Assembly (NCBI RefSeq): GCF_018613605.1 | Contig: NZ_JAGGPU010000020.1 | Span: 263,626-327,625, forward strand | Source of the DNA: Pedobacter sp. ISL-64 | GTDB lineage: Bacteria; Bacteroidota; Bacteroidia; Sphingobacteriales; Sphingobacteriaceae | Length of the DNA stretch: 64,000 nucleotides | Direction of reading: 5' to 3' | Shown: positions 25,470 through 34,102 of the stretch, in pieces | How positions within the stretch are numbered: the first letter of the stretch is position 1 | Layout of the letters: every line of letters begins with the position of its first letter | The notes under the pieces: generated by a model | Database searches by the model: none | The model's input: only the letters and a program-made list of their open reading frames with translations | What the model was told of the DNA's origin: nothing | Translations under genes and position numbers: made by a program

Positions 25470-27155
25470 ATGAAGAAATTTATCTTTTTGTTTTTATCAA
25501 TTATTTCGTTTAAACTTTCTGCACAGGAAGTAAATATAATTCCCCAACCCGTAGAACTAAGGCCCGGAGCTTTTCCGTCAGATAAATTCAAACTTAACAA
25601 TAGTACCACGATCAGAATATTGGATTCTACAGCGGTGAACGCTGCTATTTTTCTTAAAAATTATATTGCCAATCATTATAATCTTAACTTAGAGATAAGC
25701 AATAATCTAGTGGAAACTAAGGGAAATGCCATTAATCTCGTTATTTCAGATCAATTGTATAAAAACCCCGATAAATACTTTGTATCTGTATTGTCTTCCA
25801 CAATTAATACAGGTGCTTCTTCACCACAGGGTTTGTTTTATGCAGTTCAAACCATTATACAGTTATTACCAACAAATGCTGATAAAGAAATCAGTATTCC
25901 TTCAGTAGATATTATAGATTATCCCCGCTTCGATTATCGAGGCATGCATCTGGATGTAAGTCGCCATTTTTTTGACGTAGCCTTTATAAAACAGTACATC
26001 GATTATCTAGCGCTTCATAAAATGAATTATTTTCATTGGCATTTAACTGATGACCATGGCTGGAGAATAGAGATCAAAAAATATCCCAAGCTTACTGAAA
26101 TCGGAGCATGGCGAAATGGTAGCATTATTGGCTTATGGCCCGGACAAGGAAACGAGCACATAAAATATCAGATATTGCCGGCAGAAGTAAAAATCACGCC
26201 AAAAGATGCTGTCATTAAAACTGATGGTATTCGTCACGGTGGTTATTACACGCAAGAACAGATTAAAGATGTGGTTGATTATGCTGCTAAACGTTACATT
26301 ACCATTATTCCTGAAATTGAAATGCCTGCCCATAGCATGGCCTTATTGGCTGCATACCCAAAATTAGGCACGGAACCCGGCAAAAAATACGAAGTTGCCC
26401 AAACATGGGGAATGATGAATAAATACAACAATGTACTTCAGGCTTCTGATACGACTTTTAAATTTCTGGAAAATATATTAACTGAGGTAATGGCTTTGTT
26501 TCCCTCGCAATACATCCACATTGGTGGCGATGAAGCCTCGAAAGTATGGTGGAAACGATCTGCTGTTTCGCAAGAGATTATGAAGGCCAATGGTCTGAAA
26601 AATGAAAGTGAGCTACAGAGTTATTTCATCCGCAGAATGGAAAAATTTGTAAACAGCAAAGGTAAAACCATTATCGGCTGGAACGAAATTTTACAGGGCG
26701 GTTTAGCCCCTAATGCAGTTGTAATGAGCTGGCAAGGCGAAAAAGGTGGTATAGATGCGGCAAAACAAAACCACAAAGCCATTATGACACCTGAAGATAA
26801 GATGTATTTCAATCATGGTCAGTTTGTAAAAGAAGATAGCTTGGTTGCAAATAAGTTTTCGCCCTTAATTGATGTTTACAATTATGAACCCGTACCGGCT
26901 GAATTAAGTGCTGAGCAGGCTAAATACATTTGGGGCGCACAGGGCTGTTTATGGAGTGAGTACATTACCAATCCGGCAAAAGTACAATACCTGCTTTTTC
27001 CAAGAATAGATGCCTTGAGCGAAATTTTGTGGAGCCCGAAAGAAAAACGGAATTATCCAGATTTTCAAAAAAGGCTAAAAACACAGTTTAAACGCTATGA
27101 TTTAATGGGAATAACCTACTCCAAAAGGTATTTATCTGACCATCTCGTTAATTGA
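25470..27155 (+). CDS. Beta-N-acetylhexosaminidase, GH20
   Basis: A 561-residue exported glycosidase that removes terminal beta-linked GlcNAc or GalNAc. A signal peptide (FIFLFLSIISFKLSA, then Q-E) is followed by the small GH20b domain (INIIPQPVELRPG to about 140) and the catalytic barrel: PRFDYRGMHLDVSRHF, HWHLTDDHGWRIEIKKYPKL, IPEIEMPAHS, and IHIGGDEAS with the catalytic Asp354-Glu355 pair, then WQGEKGG and WSEYITNP. Length is normal and all catalytic motifs are present. It stands alone with its own promoter and terminator, but its product, GlcNAc, fits the N-glycan locus at 40,900-55,000. Confidence 0.95.
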   Translation: MKKFIFLFLSIISFKLSAQEVNIIPQPVELRPGAFPSDKFKLNNSTTIRILDSTAVNAAIFLKNYIANHYNLNLEISNNLVETKGNAINLVISDQLYKNPDKYFVSVLSSTINTGASSPQGLFYAVQTIIQLLPTNADKEISIPSVDIIDYPRFDYRGMHLDVSRHFFDVAFIKQYIDYLALHKMNYFHWHLTDDHGWRIEIKKYPKLTEIGAWRNGSIIGLWPGQGNEHIKYQILPAEVKITPKDAVIKTDGIRHGGYYTQEQIKDVVDYAAKRYITIIPEIEMPAHSMALLAAYPKLGTEPGKKYEVAQTWGMMNKYNNVLQASDTTFKFLENILTEVMALFPSQYIHIGGDEASKVWWKRSAVSQEIMKANGLKNESELQSYFIRRMEKFVNSKGKTIIGWNEILQGGLAPNAVVMSWQGEKGGIDAAKQNHKAIMTPEDKMYFNHGQFVKEDSLVANKFSPLIDVYNYEPVPAELSAEQAKYIWGAQGCLWSEYITNPAKVQYLLFPRIDALSEILWSPKEKRNYPDFQKRLKTQFKRYDLMGITYSKRYLSDHLVN

Positions 27156-27245
27156 GCCAGGAAGATATTTACGAAAAATTATTACATAGGTAATTGAGCG
27201 AACCAAAGCAATAAAAATAGGTAGTCAGTTAGATAAAACGGCCAT

Positions 27246-27276
27246 GTCAGTTTGGAGAAATCCGACTGACTTTTTT
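27246..27276 (+). terminator. Rho-independent terminator after the GH20 gene
   Basis: GTCAGT...GGA / TCC.ACTGAC stem with a small bulge (27246-27256 with 27261-27270), followed by six T. Confidence 0.75.
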
Positions 27277-27342
27277 AATTACAGCCTATACAGATTGTTC
27301 TATTTTGAAAATTAATGCAATCTTTGCATTAAAAATTAAACC

Positions 27343-27549
27343 ATGCGTAAACTATTTGCCGTCCTTTCTACCATCATCACCTTATTTGCCATTAAAGAAA
27401 CGGTATACATCTTTACTTCTACTGAGCCAGATATGGTTAAACAAAAAGCCATCATGATTGTAATCGCCTTAAGTATCAGTATTCCTTTAGTGATCCTTTC
27501 GCTATGGCTTTGGTCGCCGGGTAGAAAGAAAAATGGTCAACAAAATTAA
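27343..27549 (+). CDS. Small two-TM membrane protein
   Basis: A 68-residue protein with two predicted membrane helices (FAVLSTIITLFAIKETVYIF and IMIVIALSISIPLVILSLWLW) and a short basic C-terminus. An AATCTTTG sequence about 30 bases upstream is a one-mismatch promoter box. It overlaps the convergent DCC gene by four bases at the 3' ends. No family was recognised. Confidence 0.65.
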   Translation: MRKLFAVLSTIITLFAIKETVYIFTSTEPDMVKQKAIMIVIALSISIPLVILSLWLWSPGRKKNGQQN

Positions 27550-27944
27550 GTTATAAACTTATTTTTCAATTCGGGTGTTGGTACCCAGCAACTCTCCTGC
27601 CTGCCCCACCATCTGTAACGGTTTTTAGCAATAATATCGTAAACCCAATCGCGTATAAATTTAGGAACGATCAGAAAAACATAAAACAACGGAATTAATC
27701 CGCTGAGTTGTTTAGCCACACGCAATGCCGCTGAAGATTTAGTGTAAAGCCTTCCCTCTTGTAGTAACAAAATGGTATTTAACTTTTGAGGATCGGCATT
27801 AAATTTAGGCAGCATATCTTTGGCATAATCTCCCTGTAGCGCGGTGAATTTAAATTGATTTTTTTTATCATGTTCGATAACAAACTGAACCGATGCGTTG
27901 CATAGATTACAAACACCATCAAAAAAGATTACCGGTAAGGCCAT
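27546..27944 (-). CDS. DCC-family thiol-disulfide oxidoreductase-like protein (DUF393)
   Basis: A 132-residue protein starting VIFFDGVCNLCNASVQFV, where DGVCNLC supplies the D-x-x-C-x-x-C motif naming the DCC family (YuxK-like). The body contains FTALQGDYAKDML, STKSSAALRVAKQL and the hydrophobic IPLFYVFLIVPKFIRDWVYDIIAKNRYRWWG segment usual in the family. The predicted activity is thiol-disulfide exchange; physiological substrates of this family are not established. It is convergent with the small membrane protein. Confidence 0.9.
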   Translation of the reverse strand: MALPVIFFDGVCNLCNASVQFVIEHDKKNQFKFTALQGDYAKDMLPKFNADPQKLNTILLLQEGRLYTKSSAALRVAKQLSGLIPLFYVFLIVPKFIRDWVYDIIAKNRYRWWGRQESCWVPTPELKNKFIT

Positions 27945-28074
27945 GAAATAAAGTTAGCCATTAAAGCCTCAATAAAAATCAGTTTTATGTATTATTACTT
28001 ATTTATTAATCTGTTAATTGGCTATAAAACAGATAATCATGTACATTAGCTTTCGCGATCAAAACCTAAAGTGT

Positions 28075-28896
28075 ATGTATATTTCGATCAATAATGAGCT
28101 GGTTTTAAAAGAAGGTGCCAATATTTCAGTATCCGACCTCTCCATCCAGCGGGGATATGGAATTTTCGATTTCCTGAAAACGTTAAACAACAAACCTATT
28201 TTTATACAGGATTATTTCGACCGCTTTTATCACTCGGCGAAAGAAATGAATCTGGAAGTAAATCTCGATCGAACACAGCTTTACGAGGCCATTTTAAAAC
28301 TGATCACAAAAAACAATATACCAAATTCGGGTATCAAAATTATTTTAACCGGCGGATTTTCTGACGATGGCTACACCATGGTAAAACCCAATCTGATTAT
28401 CATCCAAACGCCTTTAAACATTAGCGAAGCTTTGGCAGAAAAAGGACTTAACCTGGTGAGTTATAATCACCAGCGGCAGATTCCGCACGTAAAAACCATC
28501 GATTATTTACAAGCTATCCGCCTGCAGAAATTTGTTAGGGAAAGCAATGCTGATGATTTATTATACCACAATAACGGCAAGGTAAGGGAATGCCCAAGGG
28601 CCAATTTTTTCATTATCACCGATAATGAAATTATCACCGCAAAAAATGAAATTTTAAATGGGATTACAAGAAAGAAGATTTTAGGTTTAAACATTCCTAA
28701 CTATACTTTTGCGGAAAGAGATTTTACATTGGATGAATTATATAATGCCAAAGAAGCCTTTATCAGCAGCTCTACCAAAAACGCCTTTCCCGTTAACCAG
28801 GTAGATGAAAAGTTAATCGGCGATGGAAAAAACAGTATAACCAAATTAATTAACGATAAACTTTTAGCATTGATCGAACTGGACCAGAATAGCTGA
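28075..28896 (+). CDS. Class IV PLP-dependent aminotransferase
   Basis: A 273-residue fold-type IV enzyme. ATG 28075 is chosen because MYISINNELVLKEGANISVSD is the conserved N-terminus; the frame runs upstream to 28018, but a TAGCTTTC box-like sequence lies between. Motifs are SDLSIQRGYGIFDFLKT, the PLP-lysine region PHVKTIDYLQAIR, ADDLLYHNNGKVRECPRANFF and FISSSTKNAFPV. It could be a branched-chain or D-amino-acid aminotransferase, or aminodeoxychorismate lyase (PabC); length and motif style do not decide. The presence of pabB elsewhere in the window makes PabC thinkable but unproven. Confidence 0.85.
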   Translation: MYISINNELVLKEGANISVSDLSIQRGYGIFDFLKTLNNKPIFIQDYFDRFYHSAKEMNLEVNLDRTQLYEAILKLITKNNIPNSGIKIILTGGFSDDGYTMVKPNLIIIQTPLNISEALAEKGLNLVSYNHQRQIPHVKTIDYLQAIRLQKFVRESNADDLLYHNNGKVRECPRANFFIITDNEIITAKNEILNGITRKKILGLNIPNYTFAERDFTLDELYNAKEAFISSSTKNAFPVNQVDEKLIGDGKNSITKLINDKLLALIELDQNS

Positions 28897-29166
28897 AACG
28901 GGGTGTTTTAAACCTTTAATAGCTGTAAAAATTGGCCATTTAAACCGGATGGAAACGGCAGCTCACGTTTGAAAATCGGGACTACAGTGTACAGTCGGAC
29001 CACCATTAAGATGAAAAACAGCTATTGCTTTCCAAAAAACATTGCAAAAAGAAAAACCGATTTTTAAATGTTGTAACAGAACAATTTAACTATCAAAAAA
29101 TAAAACAATCGATCTTCAACTTTCTTACCTTAAAACATTTTTATATATTTGCCCAATCCTTCTTCA
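28897..29166. other. Intergenic region before pyrR
   Basis: About 270 bases, AT-rich. Only the pyrR box at 29144-29151 is recognisable. I see no attenuator hairpin, repeat or small gene. Confidence 0.5.
29144..29151 (+). promoter_or_regulatory. TAnnTTTG promoter box of pyrR-pyrB
   Basis: TATATTTG, 15 bases before the ATG at 29167. The leader is too short to contain a PyrR-type attenuator. Confidence 0.65.
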
Positions 29167-29715
29167 ATGCAAAAGAAAACACTTCTTGACGGACAAAAAA
29201 TTCAGATTACAATTAAGAGGCTCTGCCATCAATTAATTGAAAACCACGACGATTTCGCAAATACCGTTTTAATTGGTATCCAGCCAAGGGGTATTTTTTT
29301 GGCAGATCGCATTCATCAGGACCTTCAACAGATTCTAAAAAACAAGAAAATTTTAAAGGGCAACCTTGATATTACTTTCTTTAGAGATGATTTCCGTCGT
29401 AAAGACGGACTGGTTACCGCAAGCAGTAACTCGATCGATTTTATTATCGAAGGCAAAAAAGTAATCTTAATTGATGATGTACTTTGGACCGGTAGAACCA
29501 TTAGAGCAGCGCTTGACGCTCTACTTGCCTATGGCCGCCCAGAGAAAGTTGAACTTTTGGTTTTAATAGACCGTAGGTTTAGCAGGCATTTACCTATCGA
29601 GCCCGATTACATTGGGCATCAGGTAGATAGCTTAAACTCGCAACAGGTAAAAGTAACCTGGGCGAGCGAAGGAAGTGAAGATAAAGTGATTTTAATATCC
29701 GAAAATACTAAATAA
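29167..29715 (+). CDS. pyrR: PyrR bifunctional regulator/uracil phosphoribosyltransferase
   Basis: A 182-residue phosphoribosyltransferase-fold protein. The PRPP loop VILIDDVLWTGRTIRAALDAL, the N-terminal LIGIQPRGIFLADRI and DITFFRDDFRR match PyrR. In Gram-positive bacteria PyrR attenuates pyr mRNA; here it is the first gene of a pyrR-pyrB pair with a 15-base leader, so attenuation at this promoter is unlikely and the uracil salvage activity may be its main role (inference). The TTG at 29149 lies inside the promoter box and is rejected as start. PyrB follows two bases after the stop. Confidence 0.92.
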   Translation: MQKKTLLDGQKIQITIKRLCHQLIENHDDFANTVLIGIQPRGIFLADRIHQDLQQILKNKKILKGNLDITFFRDDFRRKDGLVTASSNSIDFIIEGKKVILIDDVLWTGRTIRAALDALLAYGRPEKVELLVLIDRRFSRHLPIEPDYIGHQVDSLNSQQVKVTWASEGSEDKVILISENTK

Positions 29716-29717
29716 AA

Positions 29718-30647
29718 ATGGCAGCAGAAAAACTATCAACCCGACATCTTTTAGGCATTAAAGATATTAACCGGAATGATATCGAATTGATTTTCGAAAC
29801 TGCAGATAATTTCAAGGAAGTGATTAACAGACCAATAAAAAAGGTTCCTTCACTCCGTGATATTACCATTGCCAATATCTTTTTCGAAAACTCTACCCGT
29901 ACCAAACTTTCATTCGAACTTGCTGAAAAAAGGCTTTCGGCCGATGTGGTCAATTTCGCCGCTTCCTCTTCATCGGTGAGCAAAGGTGAAACCCTGATCG
30001 ATACGGTAAACAATATCTTATCAATGAAAGTGGATATGGTGGTGATGCGCCACCCCTATGCGGGTGCTGGTCAGTTTTTAAGCAAACACGTTAAAGCGCA
30101 GATTGTAAATGCCGGAGACGGTGCGCACGAACATCCAACACAAGCCTTACTTGATGCTTTCTCTATCCGCCAGAAATTGGGTGATGTAGCTGGTAAAAAA
30201 GTGGTAATTGTGGGCGATATCTTACACTCTCGTGTAGCGATCTCGAACATCCTTTGCCTGCAGCGCTTAGGCGCCGAGGTAATGGTTTGCGGACCAACAA
30301 CTTTAATCCCAAAACACATCCACCAACTTGGAGTAAAAGTTGAACATAATTTAATTAAAGCCCTGAACTGGTGTGATGTAGCAAACATGCTCCGTATTCA
30401 ATTGGAGCGCCAGGACATTAAATATTTCCCATCATTAAGGGAATATGCCATGATGTATGGCTTAAACAAACAGATCTTAGATAACCTTGATAAAGAAATC
30501 ATTGTCATGCATCCTGGCCCAATAAACAGAGGCGTTGAGATTACCAGCGATGTGGCCGACAGCAAACAATCGATCATTTTAGAGCAGGTAGAAAACGGAG
30601 TAGCAATAAGAATGGCTGTGCTGTATTTGTTGGCAAGCCAGGGATAG
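29718..30647 (+). CDS. pyrB: Aspartate carbamoyltransferase catalytic subunit
   Basis: Condenses carbamoyl phosphate with aspartate in de novo pyrimidine synthesis. The 309 residues show FFENSTRTKLSFELAEKRL (carbamoyl-phosphate binding, with Lys where many enzymes have Arg), MRHPYAGAGQF, HEHPTQALLDAF and MHPGPINRGVE. The length fits a catalytic chain, and no PyrI regulatory chain is encoded nearby. It is cotranscribed with pyrR. No terminator is obvious; a repeat-rich gap follows. Confidence 0.96.
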   Translation: MAAEKLSTRHLLGIKDINRNDIELIFETADNFKEVINRPIKKVPSLRDITIANIFFENSTRTKLSFELAEKRLSADVVNFAASSSSVSKGETLIDTVNNILSMKVDMVVMRHPYAGAGQFLSKHVKAQIVNAGDGAHEHPTQALLDAFSIRQKLGDVAGKKVVIVGDILHSRVAISNILCLQRLGAEVMVCGPTTLIPKHIHQLGVKVEHNLIKALNWCDVANMLRIQLERQDIKYFPSLREYAMMYGLNKQILDNLDKEIIVMHPGPINRGVEITSDVADSKQSIILEQVENGVAIRMAVLYLLASQG

Positions 30648-30812
30648 GTTAGTTCAATCGTTCATTGGTTTATTAGTGCAGAGTCCATAATCTAGCATCT
30701 TGCCGAAAGTACTAAGTCCAACGTCTTTTAGAAATGCGTTAGTAAATAGTCCATTGCTAATAGACTATGGCAATTTACCAATTTATATGATTGACCAGTT
30801 AACCCTTCTAAT

Positions 30813-30851
30813 AGATTGCTTTGTTGGCTGAAAAGCCGCCTCGCAATGACG
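30813..30851. repeat. GTCATTGCGA ... AGCAATCT element, minus orientation
   Basis: Reverse-complement copy of the element at 25194-25233, with the inner GGCTGAAAAGCC stem perfect here. Confidence 0.65.
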
Positions 30852-30924
30852 GATGCGGCGGTACCAATGAACTATTGACGAATGAACCAGTGAACCTCAA
30901 CCAGATGCGGCGGTACCAATGAAC
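30852..30924. repeat. Exact 21-base direct repeat, two copies 52 bases apart
   Basis: Identical stretches at 30852-30872 and 30904-30924, starting GATGCGGCGG and ending CCAATGAAC. The left copy begins at the last base of an interspersed element, so the pair may record an insertion or slippage event. Confidence 0.65.
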
Positions 30925-31060
30925 AATGAGCCCTATCATTTTTCCACATTCGTTCACCCCTTAATACCAAACCAAAAATCCTATCGTTAATTTGTGTTAT
31001 TAACAGATGTTAATTACTTCTGTTGATAAGCTTTGATACTATTTCTAATTTAGTACCAAC

Positions 31061-31068
31061 CATATTTG
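31061..31068 (+). promoter_or_regulatory. Promoter box (CATATTTG) of the TPR-barrel pair
   Basis: One mismatch to TAnnTTTG, ending six bases before the ATG at 31075. Confidence 0.45.
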
Positions 31069-31074
31069 AAACCA

Positions 31075-34000
31075 ATGCAGAAAAAATACTTACTAATTCC
31101 GCTACTTTTAGCAGGAAGTTTTAGCACCTACGCTCAGGTTAGCGCTGTGCAAAACCTCAACAAAAACTATCAAACGGGCTTAGAATTATTAGACAAAGAA
31201 AAATACACTGCAGCTGCACAACAGTTTAAACTTGTTGAGCTGCAACGTTATAAACCTTCTACCCAAGCGGAAAGCAACGCTGAATTATCTTTACTGAAAG
31301 AGAATGCAAAATTTTACGCTGCTGTTTGTGCACTAGAGTTAACCAATAGTGATGCCGAAAGTTTGTTTCAGGCATTTATCCGCGATTATCCGTTAAACCC
31401 GAACACCAAACTGGCTTATTTCTACGTTGGAAAAACTTATTTCAACCAAAAAAACTATAAAAAAGCTTTAGAATGGTTCGAAAAAACAGATCCTTCTACG
31501 CTTTCGGGCAAACAAAGAAACGAATACCAGTTTAAACAAGGTTACGCTTATTTCGAACTTAAAGACTACGACAAAGCAGAACCTTTATTCGAAAAAGTTA
31601 AAAAAGAAGAAGGCGATTTTCAGGAAAGCGCCACCTACTACTTTGCTTACATCAATTACCTAAACAAAGAGTATAAAACAGCATTGGCCAACTTCGAAAA
31701 GTTAAAGGGCTCTCCTACTTATGAGGCGAGTTATCCATACTACATCACTTCGATGTATTACCTTGACGAGCGTTATGATGATGTAATCAGCTATGCTTTA
31801 GCAGCCATTCAAAAAACCAAACAACAGTTCGAGCCAGAAATGTTGAGTTTGGTCGCAGCATCGTACTTTGCAAAATCTGAATTCAAAAATGCTGAAAAGT
31901 ATTTCGCCGAATATTATGCAAAAGATAAAAGCGAAACCAAAAACAACCTGTTCATTTACCAATACGGCTACTCTTTGTTCCAGAATAAGAAATATAAAGA
32001 GTCTGTTGCTGTTTTAGAAAAACTAAATACCGATGATGTTTACCTTCAAAATGGTATGCATACTTTGGGTAAAGCCTTTATTCAATTGGGCGATAAACCA
32101 AAAGCGCAGAGTGCTTTTTTCAGGGCATCGCGTTTAAGTTTTGACAAGGGTATACAGGAAGAAGCATGGTTAAATTATGCCAAATTAAGTTACGAACTAG
32201 AATTCCATCAGCAGGCGCTAGAGACCACTCAGGGTTTTTTAAAAACTTTCCCGAAATCGCGTAAAATAAACGAAGCCAAAACTTTATTGGGCGAAGTTTT
32301 ATTAACCACCAAAAACTATCAGGCGGCTGTAGATATTTTAGAACCTATTCCAGATAAAAACCTTGAAGCTAAAGAAGCTTACCAAAAAGTAACCTATTTC
32401 CGTGGGTTAGAATTTTATAATGAAAGAGCATTCCCAAATGCATTATCGATGTTTTTACGTTCTGAAAAGTTTCCTGAAGACAACGAGATTAATGCATTGA
32501 ATACCTACTGGAAAGCTGAATCGATGTACGAACTGCGCAAGTTTGGAGAAGCAGTTTCTACCTTTGAGAAATTTTTGAAAATGCCTGATGCCGACAAAAC
32601 CGGTGTTTACAATTTTGCGAACTACGCTTTGGCCTATGCAGCTTTCGAAGATGAGAAATACAGCAAAGCAGCTACTTATTTCGAAAAATTCCTGGCGGGC
32701 AATGATAAAGACCAAAAAACGATTGATGATGCCACCATCCGTTTAGCCGATTCTTATTTCGTAAACAAAAACTATGGTGATGCAATGGCAAATTACAACA
32801 AGATCATCAGCCGCAAAACCACTTCAGAAGATTACGCCACTTTCCAGAAAGGAATGATCCAGGGATTGGAAACGCAGTATGATGCGAAAATTGCTACCAT
32901 GCAGAGCCTGTTGAATACTTTTCCAAATTCTAATTACGCTGATGATGCTGGTTTCGAAACCGCTTATACGTATTTCAACAAGGGCGATTTTGATAAATCT
33001 AAATCAGACCTTGTAGCCCTGGTAGCTAAATATCCACGCAGCAGTTATGTGGCAAAAGCGCTGGTAACCATCGGTTTGGTTCAATACAATCAGGATCAGG
33101 ACGATGCCGCTTTAGAATCGTTTAAAAAAGTAATCCGCGATTACCCTACTGCCGATGAAGCCAAACAGGCAATGGAATCGATCAAAAACATTTATGTAGA
33201 TCGCGGCGATGCAAATGGTTTTATCGCTTACGCAGCAACTACCCCACTTGGAAATTATTCGGGCTCGGAGCAAGACAATATCGTTTTTGCCGCAGCCAAT
33301 AACACCTATTTAAAAGGCGATGCCAATGGTGCGTTCCAGGCGGTAAATGCTTATTTTGATAAATTCCCTAAAGCGAACCATGAAAAAGAAGCTAAATTTA
33401 TCAGGGCAGAATCGCTGGTGAAATTAGGCCGTCCAGATGAAGCCATTCCTGATTACGAATTTATCTTAAACGACTGGACAAGCGATTACACAGAACGCTC
33501 TTTGGTGAGTATATCAACATTGTTCTTAAATCAGAAGAAATACAACGAGGCCATTGTGTACCTGAAAAGATTAGAAACTACTACCGATTACAAGTCGCAC
33601 TATAGTTTTGCCATCAACAATTTGTTAAAGGCTTACACCGCTTTAAACATGCCTGATGACATGCTCAAATATGCACAGTTGACCAAAGAATCGGAAAAAG
33701 CTTCTGAGGAAGAAAAAAACAGTTCGAGCTTATTCTCTGGTAAGGCTTACTTGTTAAAAGGCGATACCACCACAGCAATTAAGGAGTTTAAAAATGTAGT
33801 GGCCAAAACAAAAACAGTTGCTGCCGCAGAAGCAAAATATAATTTAGCTTTATTGGAATACAACAAAGGTGATTTCAAAACTTCATCTAAAACCTGTTTC
33901 GATCTGGTTAACAACATGGCTGCTTACGATTACTGGGTAGCAAAGGCGTTTATCCTTTTATCTGACAACTATGTGGCCCTGAAAGATAATTTACAGGCAA

Positions 34001-34098
34001 AAAGCACTCTTCTCAGTATAATTGATAACTACGAAGGCAAGGATGATATTATCCCTACAGCCAAAGAAAAACTAGAAAAACTAAACCAGAAGAAGTAG
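31075..34098 (+). CDS. Large exported tetratricopeptide-repeat protein
   Basis: A protein of 1,007 residues from ATG 31075, which gives a signal peptide (KYLLIPLLLAGSFSTYA). Nearly the whole protein consists of TPR or Sel1-like helical hairpins; easily seen units include TKLAYFYVGKTYFNQKNYKKALEWF, QFKQGYAYFELKDYDKAEPLF, YASYANFEK-type repeats, and DAGFETAYTYFNKGDFDKSKSDL. More than fifteen units are likely. It resembles periplasmic scaffold proteins with YbgF/BamD-like repeats. The next gene, four bases downstream, encodes an outer-membrane barrel, so the two probably form a periplasm/outer-membrane complex (inference). The pair arrangement recurs in Bacteroidota, as far as I recall. Confidence 0.85.
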   Translation: MQKKYLLIPLLLAGSFSTYAQVSAVQNLNKNYQTGLELLDKEKYTAAAQQFKLVELQRYKPSTQAESNAELSLLKENAKFYAAVCALELTNSDAESLFQAFIRDYPLNPNTKLAYFYVGKTYFNQKNYKKALEWFEKTDPSTLSGKQRNEYQFKQGYAYFELKDYDKAEPLFEKVKKEEGDFQESATYYFAYINYLNKEYKTALANFEKLKGSPTYEASYPYYITSMYYLDERYDDVISYALAAIQKTKQQFEPEMLSLVAASYFAKSEFKNAEKYFAEYYAKDKSETKNNLFIYQYGYSLFQNKKYKESVAVLEKLNTDDVYLQNGMHTLGKAFIQLGDKPKAQSAFFRASRLSFDKGIQEEAWLNYAKLSYELEFHQQALETTQGFLKTFPKSRKINEAKTLLGEVLLTTKNYQAAVDILEPIPDKNLEAKEAYQKVTYFRGLEFYNERAFPNALSMFLRSEKFPEDNEINALNTYWKAESMYELRKFGEAVSTFEKFLKMPDADKTGVYNFANYALAYAAFEDEKYSKAATYFEKFLAGNDKDQKTIDDATIRLADSYFVNKNYGDAMANYNKIISRKTTSEDYATFQKGMIQGLETQYDAKIATMQSLLNTFPNSNYADDAGFETAYTYFNKGDFDKSKSDLVALVAKYPRSSYVAKALVTIGLVQYNQDQDDAALESFKKVIRDYPTADEAKQAMESIKNIYVDRGDANGFIAYAATTPLGNYSGSEQDNIVFAAANNTYLKGDANGAFQAVNAYFDKFPKANHEKEAKFIRAESLVKLGRPDEAIPDYEFILNDWTSDYTERSLVSISTLFLNQKKYNEAIVYLKRLETTTDYKSHYSFAINNLLKAYTALNMPDDMLKYAQLTKESEKASEEEKNSSSLFSGKAYLLKGDTTTAIKEFKNVVAKTKTVAAAEAKYNLALLEYNKGDFKTSSKTCFDLVNNMAAYDYWVAKAFILLSDNYVALKDNLQAKSTLLSIIDNYEGKDDIIPTAKEKLEKLNQKK

Positions 34099-34102
34099 CA
34101 TT

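Larger units (their letters stand above)
30648..31074. other. Repeat-rich intergenic region between pyrB and the large TPR gene
   Basis: About 427 bases without a gene. Seen: AGTCC-containing debris (30690-30728), an inverted GTCATTGCGA element (30813-30851), an exact 21-base direct repeat (30852-30872 and 30904-30924) and a promoter-like box (31061-31068). Confidence 0.65.
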
